Assembly (NCBI RefSeq): GCF_046267875.1
Contig: NZ_CP176502.1
Span: 2,108,001 to 2,172,000, forward strand
DNA from: Mannheimia glucosida
GTDB taxonomy: Bacteria; Pseudomonadota; Gammaproteobacteria; Enterobacterales; Pasteurellaceae
Direction: 5' to 3'
Length of the DNA stretch: 64,000 nucleotides
The notes beneath the pieces were generated by a model. That model searched no databases. It was not told the DNA's origin and saw only the letters and a list, made by a program, of their open reading frames with translations. Below, piece by piece: positions 1 through 7,759 of this stretch (positions are counted from its first letter, which is position 1; every line of letters starts with the position of its first letter). The translations under genes and the position numbers were made by a program.

Positions 1-1105
1 TCATTGCTGCTTGCAAGCGGGCATCTGCTGCATCAATGTTAGCTTGGATTCTACCATTGGTAAAAATCGGTAACTTAACCCCAACACTGACTAAATTAGA
101 TAACGCTGAAATCGGCGACAGATCGTTATTAATTTTGACATAACCGCCTTGCCCTAAAAATTGAATATCAAAACGTGGATAAAGATCAGCTTTCGCACTA
201 GCTAATTTTGCCGCCATAGCTTCCACTCTGCGTGCATTCGCCCGTATATCAGGCCGGCGTTCAATTACCGTACTCGGCATTTGCCCGCTCGGGCTGTCCG
301 GAATTTTAGCTAACGGATTGCCCTGTCTGGCAATTTTAAAGCCTTGAGGCACAACACCAATCAGTACCGCAATGTTTCGCTGCAACGCATCAACCTGAGA
401 CTGAAGCGTAGATTGCTGAGCTTTTAATGCGGTGATTTGTGCGGCAATTTCACTCAGTTCATAAGCTGTTGCCTGCCCTGCGTTAAAACGCCCTTGAATG
501 TAGCGTTGTAATTCATTCAAAATCGCAACGTTTTTACCAATAATTGCTTGCTGTTGGTCTATCGCATAAATTTTAAAATAGTTTTCGGCAATACTGCTTG
601 AAACCAAAAGTTGAGCCCCATACACTTGTTCTTGTTGCCCTAATGCCCCTGCTTTTGCAGCATCGGCATCACTACGTTTTTTACCAAAGAAATCAGGTTC
701 CCACGAAGCGGAAATACCCGCTTGAGCATTCGCTACATCAAGACGTTTGGGGTTATAGACATCGGTGTTCATATCTAACATTCCGCCACCAACTGTTCCA
801 TTTGCCCCCACGTTAATCCCTTTATCCGCTTCAGTATATTGGCTGTTTGCCTGAGCTTCAGCTAAACGGGCTTTGGCGAGCTGAATATCTAAACTGTTTG
901 CCAATCCTCGTTCAATTAAGGCAGTTAATTGTGGATCGTGCCAATTTTTCCACCACTGTTGAATTTCACTTGAGCCTTTAGCTGCTTGGGTTTGATCAAA
1001 CTCAAGCGGCACTTCAACCGAAGATTGGGTATCAACGTTAATAGTGCTACAAGCGGTCAAAAAAGCAGTAAAAATTGCAACTGCTGATAATTTATAAAAC
1101 GTCAT
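1..1105 (-). CDS. Outer-membrane efflux lipoprotein (TolC/NodT family), 3' end cut by window edge
   Basis: Outer-membrane channel of a tripartite exporter. About 368 residues are visible, starting at ATG 1105 and running off the left edge, against roughly 450-480 for the family. The N-terminus is a lipoprotein signal: a short basic/hydrophobic stretch, then the lipobox L-T-A-C with Cys19. The rest shows the family's alternating Ala/Gln-rich helices (for example around residues 155-215 and 290-368) and a GNPLAKIPDSPSG-type linker. It starts 3 bp after the stop of the yhhJ-like permease and ends the yhiI-rbbA-yhhJ operon, so it probably supplies the outer-membrane exit for that ABC pump. The lipobox codons are formed by an uptake sequence (1049-1058). 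Family call is firm; the substrate is unknown. Confidence 0.88.
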   Translation of the reverse strand, partial: MTFYKLSAVAIFTAFLTACSTINVDTQSSVEVPLEFDQTQAAKGSSEIQQWWKNWHDPQLTALIERGLANSLDIQLAKARLAEAQANSQYTEADKGINVGANGTVGGGMLDMNTDVYNPKRLDVANAQAGISASWEPDFFGKKRSDADAAKAGALGQQEQVYGAQLLVSSSIAENYFKIYAIDQQQAIIGKNVAILNELQRYIQGRFNAGQATAYELSEIAAQITALKAQQSTLQSQVDALQRNIAVLIGVVPQGFKIARQGNPLAKIPDSPSGQMPSTVIERRPDIRANARRVEAMAAKLASAKADLYPRFDIQFLGQGGYVKINNDLSPISALSNLVSVGVKLPIFTNGRIQANIDAADARLQAAM

Positions 1106-1108
1106 TTT

Positions 1109-2233
1109 TTATCCTTGTTTCGATAGCATTGATTTAAACTGCATTAAGGCAATCGTTAAAAACACCGCTCCGAGCAGAGCCATTTTAAGCAAATGTGACC
1201 AAACCAATTCTAAGCCGGCATTGCGGAATAGCACATCTTGGGCATAAGCCCCAAGAATAGTGGTCGGTGAAAATTGGGTTAATTGCTGTGCCAGTTGCGG
1301 CATATTTTCAAGCGGCGAATTAGCCCCCGAAAGCATATACATCACTAAATAAATCGGAATGCAAAGTAGCCCAAATTGTGGCATAGAAGGTGCAAATACC
1401 GCCAACAATATCCCTAGTGATGCAACCGAAAACAGAAAAATCGCCACGCCTAATACAAAAATTCCGATTTGCACGTTACTAAATGGGGCGCCCAGAAAGC
1501 CGGAAATAATAAACTTAAGCGAAAATAAGGTAACTACCACTAATACCAAGCCGTTAGCAAGAATTTTAGACACCGCAATTTCGCTGGAACGAACCGGCAT
1601 TACCAGTAAATGCTCAATCGTACCACGCTCTTTTTCCCGAATCACCGCAGATCCTGAAAGCAGTAACGTCAGCAAGGTTAAATTTCCGACAATCTGCCCC
1701 GCTCCCATAAACCAAGAGGTGTCATAATTGGGGTTATACAGCACATTGATTGCCGTATTCAAAGGCATTAATGGCTGTGGCGTGCCGAGAAAACGTTCAA
1801 TTTCTTGGTTAAAAATCTGCCCGATATAATAAGCCCCGATATTAGCTTGGGTCATCGCAGTGGCATCAACTAACAATTGCACTTTCGGCTCTCTGCCGGC
1901 AACCATATCACGTTGATAATTCGGCGGAATTTCCACAATAAAGGTGTATTGCCCAATATCCATTGCTCTATCCACCGCTTGTGGCTCAATATCTTCTACC
2001 GCCTTAAAATAAGGCGGAATCAAAGCATCTTTTAAACGATAAGAGAGTGCGGAGTGATCATAGTTAATAATACCAACCGAGCCGTTTTTCACATCGGTCA
2101 TACCTTGCTTTGCAATGGTAATGATCGCAAAGGAAAACATATAAATAATCAGTAAAACCAATACTTTATCGCTAAACAGACTTTTTAGCTCTTTAAATGC
2201 GAGAAAACCGACATTTTTAAACCAACGGTTCAT
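1109..2233 (-). CDS. yhhJ: ABC-2 type inner-membrane permease, YhhJ-like
   Basis: Membrane subunit of an ABC exporter, 374 residues, the same length as E. coli YhhJ. Topology is typical of ABC-2 permeases: a first transmembrane helix at about 24-41, a large extracytoplasmic domain (about 45-175), then five more helices from about 180 onward. The conserved coupling segment VIREKERGTIEHLLVMPV lies at about 197-214. It is 1 bp downstream of the rbbA-like gene and just upstream of the outer-membrane factor, so all four are probably one transcript. The rbbA-like protein carries a second, fused copy of this type of membrane domain, so the working pump is probably a heterodimer. The transported compound cannot be told from sequence. 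Confidence 0.9.
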   Translation of the reverse strand: MNRWFKNVGFLAFKELKSLFSDKVLVLLIIYMFSFAIITIAKQGMTDVKNGSVGIINYDHSALSYRLKDALIPPYFKAVEDIEPQAVDRAMDIGQYTFIVEIPPNYQRDMVAGREPKVQLLVDATAMTQANIGAYYIGQIFNQEIERFLGTPQPLMPLNTAINVLYNPNYDTSWFMGAGQIVGNLTLLTLLLSGSAVIREKERGTIEHLLVMPVRSSEIAVSKILANGLVLVVVTLFSLKFIISGFLGAPFSNVQIGIFVLGVAIFLFSVASLGILLAVFAPSMPQFGLLCIPIYLVMYMLSGANSPLENMPQLAQQLTQFSPTTILGAYAQDVLFRNAGLELVWSHLLKMALLGAVFLTIALMQFKSMLSKQG

Positions 2234-2234
2234 A

Positions 2235-4970
2235 TTATTTCTCCTGTTTTTTCAACGCAAAGGTCGCTAAGGTTAGATAAACCGCATAAATCGCGATTAA
2301 GGCAACATAAGGCTGAATAAAATCGGCAAATCCAAGCCCTTTGGTAAAGCCACCTAAGCTGATTTGTTGAAACCACGAGCCGGGGAAAATTTTAGTCACT
2401 AACTGCACATTTTGATCAAGCCGTGATACCGGATACATCATTCCCGAAAAATTAATGGTCGGTACCATTGAAATAATAGCCGCGGCAAATATGGCTGCCA
2501 CTTGCGATTTTACAAAACTCGACACCAGCAAGCCAAAACCGGTAGAAGCACAAATTGCCAGCAACACGCCTAAAAACATCGCCGCTACCGAGCCTTTAAT
2601 CGGCACACCGAAAATAAAAATTGCCGCCAGCACCATAATTAAATAGCTGATAAAAGAAAGAGCGATATAAGGTAACTGTTTTCCCAGCAAAAACTGAAAT
2701 TGAGACGCCGGCGAGCCATAAAGATTCATTATCGTTCCCATCTCTTTCTCTCTCACTACACTGAGAGCGGTCATCATAGGTGGCACTAACATCATCGCCA
2801 ACATAATGATACCGGGCGTCATAGCAAATACGCTTTTGAAATCTTGGTTATAAATCATTCTTGGCTCGGTGGCAGAGCGAATATTGGCACTAATGCCGTT
2901 TTCTCTTAGCATTTCTTGAATATACTGCCCAATCGCTCCCTTCGCTGAGCCTTGTAAATTTTCGGCTGTAATCGGGAAAGCCCCATCAATAAAAATGCCG
3001 ATTTCCGGTGTGCGTTGTGCCAATAAATCCCGCCCGAAATCGTTCGGAATTTCTAAAATCAATTTCGCCTTACCGGTTTGTAAGCGGTGGTTTATCTCAT
3101 CAATCGAGTAGAGATTTTCCTGACGAATAAAATAAGGCGAACCGGAAAATGCTTCAATCAGTTTGCGGCTTTCCGAGCTGTTGTCGTGGTCAAGTACAGC
3201 AAAATTAAGCGGTTTAATATCAAATGAAATACTAGCCCCCATTGCCAGCAACATAATTAACGGGCCGAGCAACGCAAATAATAAGCGAATATTATCCCTT
3301 AACAGCTCTTTGCCCTCACGCACGGCAAATGTCCAGATCACACTTAAGCCATTTGCAAAATTTTGTGAATTTTTGACCGCTTGTAACGGTTGATTTTCAA
3401 CTTGTTCAGCCTGATTTTCTGACGAAGGAGCTGTTACCTCATCAGCTTGCTCTTCTAAATAGGTAATAAAGGCTTGTTCAAGCGTTTTTGCATTTTTACT
3501 CCGTCTTAATTCTTCAGGCGTACCAACGCCAAGTACTTTGCCTCGGTGCATAAAAGAAATGCGGTCGCAACGGGCGGCTTCATTCATAAAGTGAGTCGTT
3601 ACAAAAATCGTGATGCGATCTTCTCGGGATAATTTAATTAAATATTCCCAAAACATATCCCGTGCCGCCGGGTCAACTCCTGAAGTCGGCTCATCTAAAA
3701 TCAACACTTCCGGCTGATGTAAACAGGCTGCCGCTAATTGTAACCGCTGACGAATTCCGAGTGGCAACGCAAGCGGTTTTCTGTCGGCTAAATGTGTTAA
3801 ATCAAACTGGTTCATCGCATCACTCACATAGAGAGACCACTCACTGCGGGGAATTTGGTAAAGTTTGGCGTGCAGTTCAAGGTTTTCTCGAACCGTCAGC
3901 TCCTCATACAAGGAAAAGGCTTGCGACATATAGCCCACCCGTTTGCGGGTGTCGATATTTCCGGCATCAATCGGCTGACCAAGCAACAATGCCGTGCCTT
4001 CGGTAGGTTCAAGTAAACCGGTCAGCATTTTCATCGTGGTGGATTTACCGCAGCCGTTTGAACCTAAAAAACCAAAAATTTCCCCTTTGGGGATCACAAA
4101 ACTGACGTTATCAACCGAGACAAAATCACCGAATTTCTTGGTCAAGCCTTCTGCCACAATCACAGGTTCTTCATTTTCCGGCGGCGTAAACGGCGGAATA
4201 ACCAGCCCATCTACCGCTCCCCGTTTTTCTTCCGGCAATAATTTGATGTAGGCTTGCTCTAAATTTTGGCTATGGGTTTGAACAATCACCTCTCGGGTAG
4301 GCTTATCAACAATCAGCTTGCCATCCTCCATCGCCAGTACATACTCAAACCCCTCCGCTTCATCAATATAGGCGGTGGCGATAATCACAGTCATATCAGG
4401 CGTTTCTGCCCGCAATGCTTCCACCAACGCCCAAAATTGGCGGCGGGAAAGTGGATCAACGCCGGTGGTAGGTTCATCTAAAATCAGTAATTCCGGACTA
4501 TGCACTAAAGCACAGCATAGGCTGAGTTTTTGCTTCATTCCCCCTGAAAGTTTACCGGCAGGGCGATCGGCAAAAGGCAACAGCCCTGTGGCTTTAAGTA
4601 AACGCTGAATGCGGGCTTTTCGTTGGCTTGCCGATAAACCGAACATTCGGGCGTGAAAATCAATATTTTCATAAATCGACAGCGTGAGATAGAGGTTTTT
4701 GCCTAACCCTTGCGGCATAAACGCAACTTTATGGGTAAGCTGCTCTCGATCTTGCTTTTTGGACACATCTAAGCCAAACACCGAAATCTGCCCCTGTTGC
4801 AATATTTTTACTCCTGCAATTAAGGAAAGCAGGGTTGATTTTCCGACACCGTCCGGTCCGATAAGCCCAACCGTTCTGCCTTTGGGAATTTCAAGAGAAA
4901 CGTTATCTACCGCAACCGTATTGCCATAAGTATGCCGAAGATCGCCAATTTTAACCGCAAGTTCAGTCAT
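2235..4970 (-). CDS. rbbA: Double-ATPase ABC transporter fused to ABC-2 permease (RbbA/YhiH-like)
   Basis: 911 residues, identical in length to E. coli RbbA. Two nucleotide-binding domains lie in tandem. NBD1 has Walker A GPDGVGKST at about 38-46, signature LSGGMKQ and Walker B LLILDEPTTGVDP. NBD2 has Walker A GSNGCGKST near 300. Its signature is degenerate (LPLGIRQ instead of LSGGQ), as I recall for RbbA/YbhF-type proteins. From about 540 on comes an ABC-2 membrane domain with its own VVREKEMGTIMNLYGSP coupling motif. E. coli RbbA is known as a ribosome-associated ATPase, but this operon (HlyD-type adaptor, second permease, outer-membrane lipoprotein) argues for export. An uptake sequence (3375-3384) encodes QAVKNSQNFA in the linker between NBD2 and the membrane domain. 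Confidence 0.92.
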   Translation of the reverse strand: MTELAVKIGDLRHTYGNTVAVDNVSLEIPKGRTVGLIGPDGVGKSTLLSLIAGVKILQQGQISVFGLDVSKKQDREQLTHKVAFMPQGLGKNLYLTLSIYENIDFHARMFGLSASQRKARIQRLLKATGLLPFADRPAGKLSGGMKQKLSLCCALVHSPELLILDEPTTGVDPLSRRQFWALVEALRAETPDMTVIIATAYIDEAEGFEYVLAMEDGKLIVDKPTREVIVQTHSQNLEQAYIKLLPEEKRGAVDGLVIPPFTPPENEEPVIVAEGLTKKFGDFVSVDNVSFVIPKGEIFGFLGSNGCGKSTTMKMLTGLLEPTEGTALLLGQPIDAGNIDTRKRVGYMSQAFSLYEELTVRENLELHAKLYQIPRSEWSLYVSDAMNQFDLTHLADRKPLALPLGIRQRLQLAAACLHQPEVLILDEPTSGVDPAARDMFWEYLIKLSREDRITIFVTTHFMNEAARCDRISFMHRGKVLGVGTPEELRRSKNAKTLEQAFITYLEEQADEVTAPSSENQAEQVENQPLQAVKNSQNFANGLSVIWTFAVREGKELLRDNIRLLFALLGPLIMLLAMGASISFDIKPLNFAVLDHDNSSESRKLIEAFSGSPYFIRQENLYSIDEINHRLQTGKAKLILEIPNDFGRDLLAQRTPEIGIFIDGAFPITAENLQGSAKGAIGQYIQEMLRENGISANIRSATEPRMIYNQDFKSVFAMTPGIIMLAMMLVPPMMTALSVVREKEMGTIMNLYGSPASQFQFLLGKQLPYIALSFISYLIMVLAAIFIFGVPIKGSVAAMFLGVLLAICASTGFGLLVSSFVKSQVAAIFAAAIISMVPTINFSGMMYPVSRLDQNVQLVTKIFPGSWFQQISLGGFTKGLGFADFIQPYVALIAIYAVYLTLATFALKKQEK

Positions 4971-4973
4971 TTT

Positions 4974-6035
4974 TTACTCTTTCTCCGGCAGTTTTACAGC
5001 CAAGGATTCAGGCCAATCAATACTATGGTCATATTTTACATAACCCATTGCCGTCATACCGCCTTTGAAAAAACCGGCATACTGTTTTGCTATTTCTGCC
5101 GAAACTTGTAATTTCACTTTAAACATTAATTTAGTACGTTCTTCCATTGTCTCAACCGACTTTGGCGTAAATTGAGCATCGCTTGCAACATAGCCGATTT
5201 GAGCCGGAAACACATAATCGCTGCCGTCTATTTTAATCCGAGCTTCGTCGCCTATTTTGAGACTGTTAGATTGATACGCCGGCAAAAAGATATTCAAATA
5301 CACATCGGTAGTATCCAATAAGCTCACGACTTTTGCCCCCATCCCCACCACATTACCGACATCTACAATCCGATATTCCACTCTGCCGGCAATCGGTGAT
5401 CTAATCAGCATATCATCATTTTGCGAAGTGGCTTGGCTCGCCATTGCTTCTGCCTGACTCACCCCTGCTTGAGCTTGAGAAACCCCTGCTTGAGCTTGAT
5501 TTACCGCCGCTTGAGCCTCTGCTTTCGCCGCTTTTGCCGTTTCAACCGCCGCTAAAGCCGCTTTATAACTCGCTTGGCGACGCTCTAGCTCACTGGCTGA
5601 AACCAAATTCTCACGGCGTAATTTTTTCGCATTCTCCAGTTCTAACTTAGTTACGGAGACTTGCTGCTGTTGAGCTGCCATTTCGGCATTTGCCCGAGCA
5701 ACCGCTTCCGATGCCCGTAATTTTTGAGCCTTCGCACTTTCAACTTGAGCTTTAGCCGCAGAGATCTGAGCTTCGGCAGAATTCACTTGGTTTTGGGATT
5801 GAGTAGAAGAAAGCCGTGCAAGCGGTTGATTTTTCTCAATATTTTGCCCCTCTTTGACATACATCTCCTCTACTCTTCCGGCATACAAAGTGGCAATATC
5901 CAGACGCTCTAACTCAATCCGCCCGTTCACCGAAGCAATGCCGGACAATTCTGTCTGTTCCCCTTTAATTTGATGCCACAAATAAGCTCCGCCGGCAGCA
6001 ATAACCAACAATGTGGCAAGTAATAATTTCTTCAT
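4974..6035 (-). CDS. yhiI: HlyD-family periplasmic adaptor (YhiI-like)
   Basis: Membrane-fusion protein of 353 residues linking the ABC pump to the outer-membrane channel. Residues 1-18 are a signal anchor. A first lipoyl half follows at about 30-75, then a long Ala/Gln/Glu-rich coiled-coil hairpin (about 80-205), the second lipoyl half (IRSPIAGRVEYRIVDVGNVV region) and a beta-barrel domain. Near the end of the hairpin (about 180-200) the heptad QAQAGVS is repeated, a local duplication that would lengthen the helix by one turn-pair. First gene of the export operon, 3 bp ahead of rbbA, divergent from the tetR-type regulator. E. coli yhiI-rbbA-yhhJ has the same order and nearly the same lengths. 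Confidence 0.92.
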   Translation of the reverse strand: MKKLLLATLLVIAAGGAYLWHQIKGEQTELSGIASVNGRIELERLDIATLYAGRVEEMYVKEGQNIEKNQPLARLSSTQSQNQVNSAEAQISAAKAQVESAKAQKLRASEAVARANAEMAAQQQQVSVTKLELENAKKLRRENLVSASELERRQASYKAALAAVETAKAAKAEAQAAVNQAQAGVSQAQAGVSQAEAMASQATSQNDDMLIRSPIAGRVEYRIVDVGNVVGMGAKVVSLLDTTDVYLNIFLPAYQSNSLKIGDEARIKIDGSDYVFPAQIGYVASDAQFTPKSVETMEERTKLMFKVKLQVSAEIAKQYAGFFKGGMTAMGYVKYDHSIDWPESLAVKLPEKE

Positions 6036-6052
6036 TTGTATCCCTCTGTGCT

Positions 6053-6150
6053 AATGTTGTGATTGCAGTGTAAAAAAATAATAGGAGATGAGCAACAATC
6101 AAAAAGCGATAAAATGTTGTCTAATCATACAAAGCTGCATAAAATGTTGC
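6053..6150. promoter_or_regulatory. Repeated AATGTTG(T/C) boxes in the yhiI/tetR divergent region
   Basis: AATGTTGY occurs at 6053-6060, 6113-6120 and 6143-6150, spaced exactly 60 and 30 bp. The longer match ATAAAATGTTG is at 6109-6119 and 6139-6149. AGCAACAA at 6091-6098 is close to an inverted copy. GCGATAAA (6106-6113) and TTTATCGC (6154-6161) also form inverted arms. Helically phased repeats between two divergent genes suggest binding sites for the TetR-type protein. This is inference. Confidence 0.4.
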
Positions 6151-6168
6151 TTATTTATCGCTATATGA
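6088..6168 (+). other. Possible 26-residue Cys-rich leader ORF overlapping the tetR start
   Basis: ATG 6088 opens a 26-codon frame (MSNNQKAIKCCLIIQSCIKCCLFIAI). Its TGA stop (6166-6168) overlaps the ATG at 6165 in an ATGA arrangement, the usual sign of translational coupling. It contains five cysteines in two CC pairs plus one. A 10-codon in-frame repeat (AIKCCL/CIKCCL) comes from a 30-bp DNA repeat. The purine-rich AGGAG abuts the ATG directly, which is too close for a good ribosome site. The same DNA may simply be operator repeats. Low confidence as a gene. Confidence 0.2.
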
Positions 6169-6656
6169 CGCCAAAAATGAAAAAAGAAGACCCAAGAATC
6201 ACCCGCACCAAAGAACTTATCCAACTTGCCTTTATGCAAATCCTTGAAACCCGTGACTATAGCGAGATTACGGTTCAAGATATTTTAGACCGGGCAAACA
6301 TTAACCGCTCTACCTTTTATAAGCACTACTTAAATAAAGATCATCTGGCAACGGAGATTATCGAGAAGCTCAAAACCGAATCGCTTTTACCGCTTCTTGA
6401 GCAACGTTTTAACACCCCTAAACTGGAATTTGCCCTCAAAGCCGCTCCAATTATCAATGCATTGAAAACCACCCTGCAAACACTGTGGAAAATTGATACC
6501 CATCGGGTGAGCTTAAAACGGCAAATTCAAGAGGAAGTGAAAAAGAAATATATTGAGGTAATTTCAAGCCGTCCGCAAAATGAGACGACCGATACCGAGT
6601 TTCAAGGTAAACTCTACCCTTTCGCTTACTATGATGGAGCACGTTATTATGTCTGA
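6165..6656 (+). CDS. TetR/AcrR-family transcriptional regulator, probably frameshifted near its C-terminus
   Basis: The helix-turn-helix is clear: TRTKELIQLAFMQILETRDY followed by EITVQDILDRANINRSTFYKHY. The C-terminal ligand domain starts at about residue 55. The open frame can be extended back to a TTG at 6063, but homologous TetR proteins normally begin just before KKEDPRITRTKEL. ATG 6165 or 6177 is therefore more likely, although neither has a good Shine-Dalgarno. The frame ends early at TGA 6654-6656 with an odd tail (YPFAYYDGARYYV). One extra base near 6617-6619 would continue it to TAA 6724-6726. Divergent from yhiI, so it probably represses the export operon and itself. The regulated ligand is unknown. 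Confidence 0.8.
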   Translation: MTPKMKKEDPRITRTKELIQLAFMQILETRDYSEITVQDILDRANINRSTFYKHYLNKDHLATEIIEKLKTESLLPLLEQRFNTPKLEFALKAAPIINALKTTLQTLWKIDTHRVSLKRQIQEEVKKKYIEVISSRPQNETTDTEFQGKLYPFAYYDGARYYV

Positions 6657-6726
6657 TACGCTACTCGACCCAAGAACTACCCAAACTAATCTCCAACAGG
6701 TGCTTTCTTATTTTATGTTGGAATAA
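6618..6726 (+). other. Out-of-frame C-terminal tail of the tetR-type gene
   Basis: After about 6618 the reading frame offset from the regulator frame runs open to TAA 6724-6726. It encodes LSLTMMEHVIM, then SDTLLDPRTTQTN and LQQVLSYFMLE. This looks like the final helices of a TetR ligand domain, whereas the in-frame tail does not. Restoring one base between 6617 and 6619 joins GKLY directly to xLSLTMMEHV. An uptake-like sequence and T-rich stretch begin right after 6726, which is where a gene end would be expected. Either a real inactivating or altering deletion, or a sequencing error. Confidence 0.6.
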
Positions 6727-6853
6727 CAAGCGGCCATTTTTTCGCATTTTTTTGCAAAAAATCTAATTTATACCATTTAGTTATAAATAATTCTGAAAAA
6801 AGCAGGTAAACTGCTCGCTCCATCTTTTCATCACTTACCTTACAGGAAAAAGT

Positions 6854-7750
6854 ATGCCCATCACAATACTAGACGGCGGAATTAGCCGTGAATTAATGCG
6901 TCGCAATGCTCCATTTCATCAGCCTGAATGGTCTGCTGCCGCTTTGTATGAAGGCCCACATTTTGTGCAAGCGGTACACGAAGATTTTATCGCTCACGGG
7001 GCAGAAGTGATTACTACCGACAGCTATGCGGTTGTGCCCTTCCATATTGGCGAAAAACGCTTTGCGGCAGACGGCAAAATGCTTGCCGATTTAGCCGGTC
7101 GCCTTGCCAAACAAGCGGTCAAAAATTCGGAAAATTTCGCAACTCAAATTGCAGGCTCACTTCCACCAATGTTTGGCTCTTACCGTGCCGATTTAATTCA
7201 AATGGAACGCTTTGCTGAAATTGCCAAGCCTTTAATTGACGGGCTTTCGCCTTATGTGGATATTTGGCTTTGTGAAACTCAAAGTGCGATTATTGAGCCG
7301 ATTTCCGTTAAAGCATTATTGCCGAAAGACAACCGCCCGCTTTGGGTCTCTTTTACCCTCACCGATGATGAACCAACCACCGAGCCACAGCTTCGCTCGG
7401 GCGAAAGCGTTAAACAAGCAGTCGAAGAAATGGTGAAGTTAGGCGTGCAAGCGATTTTATTTAACTGCTGTCAGCCTGAAGTGATCGGCGAGGCGTTAAG
7501 CGTGACTCAAAAAACTTTAGCCGAATTAAAAGCTACCCATATTCGCACTGGAGCTTATGCCAACGCCTTTGCTCCACAACCAAAAGATGCCACCGCCAAT
7601 GACGGCTTGGACGAAGTTCGCCAAGATTTAACCCCGGAGGCTTATTTAGGCTGGGCAAAAAAATGGACGGAACAAGGGGCAACCATTATCGGTGGCTGCT
7701 GCGGCATTGGGGTTGAGTATATTGAAACGCTGGCAAAACATTTAAAATAA
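6854..7750 (+). CDS. mmuM: Homocysteine S-methyltransferase
   Basis: 298-residue TIM-barrel enzyme that moves a methyl group from S-methylmethionine (or SAM) to homocysteine, making methionine in the cytoplasm. The zinc ligands are visible: the pair C205-C206 in FNCC and C282-C283 in GGCCGIG near the C-terminus. The N-terminal ILDGGISREL is the usual start of the fold. ATG 6854 is preceded by AGGAAAA. The permease gene follows 9 bp later, so the two form an operon. In E. coli mmuM pairs with the S-methylmethionine permease MmuP, but the permease here looks more like ArcD-type antiporters. An uptake sequence (7111-7120) encodes QAVKNSENFA at residues 87-96. Confidence 0.93.
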   Translation: MPITILDGGISRELMRRNAPFHQPEWSAAALYEGPHFVQAVHEDFIAHGAEVITTDSYAVVPFHIGEKRFAADGKMLADLAGRLAKQAVKNSENFATQIAGSLPPMFGSYRADLIQMERFAEIAKPLIDGLSPYVDIWLCETQSAIIEPISVKALLPKDNRPLWVSFTLTDDEPTTEPQLRSGESVKQAVEEMVKLGVQAILFNCCQPEVIGEALSVTQKTLAELKATHIRTGAYANAFAPQPKDATANDGLDEVRQDLTPEAYLGWAKKWTEQGATIIGGCCGIGVEYIETLAKHLK

Positions 7751-7759
7751 GGAAATCGA

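Noticed and set aside
5444..5650. Leu/Pro-rich open frame on the plus strand
   Set aside because: Mirror image of the Ala/Gln-rich coiled coil of the HlyD-type adaptor; no ribosome site or conservation signal.
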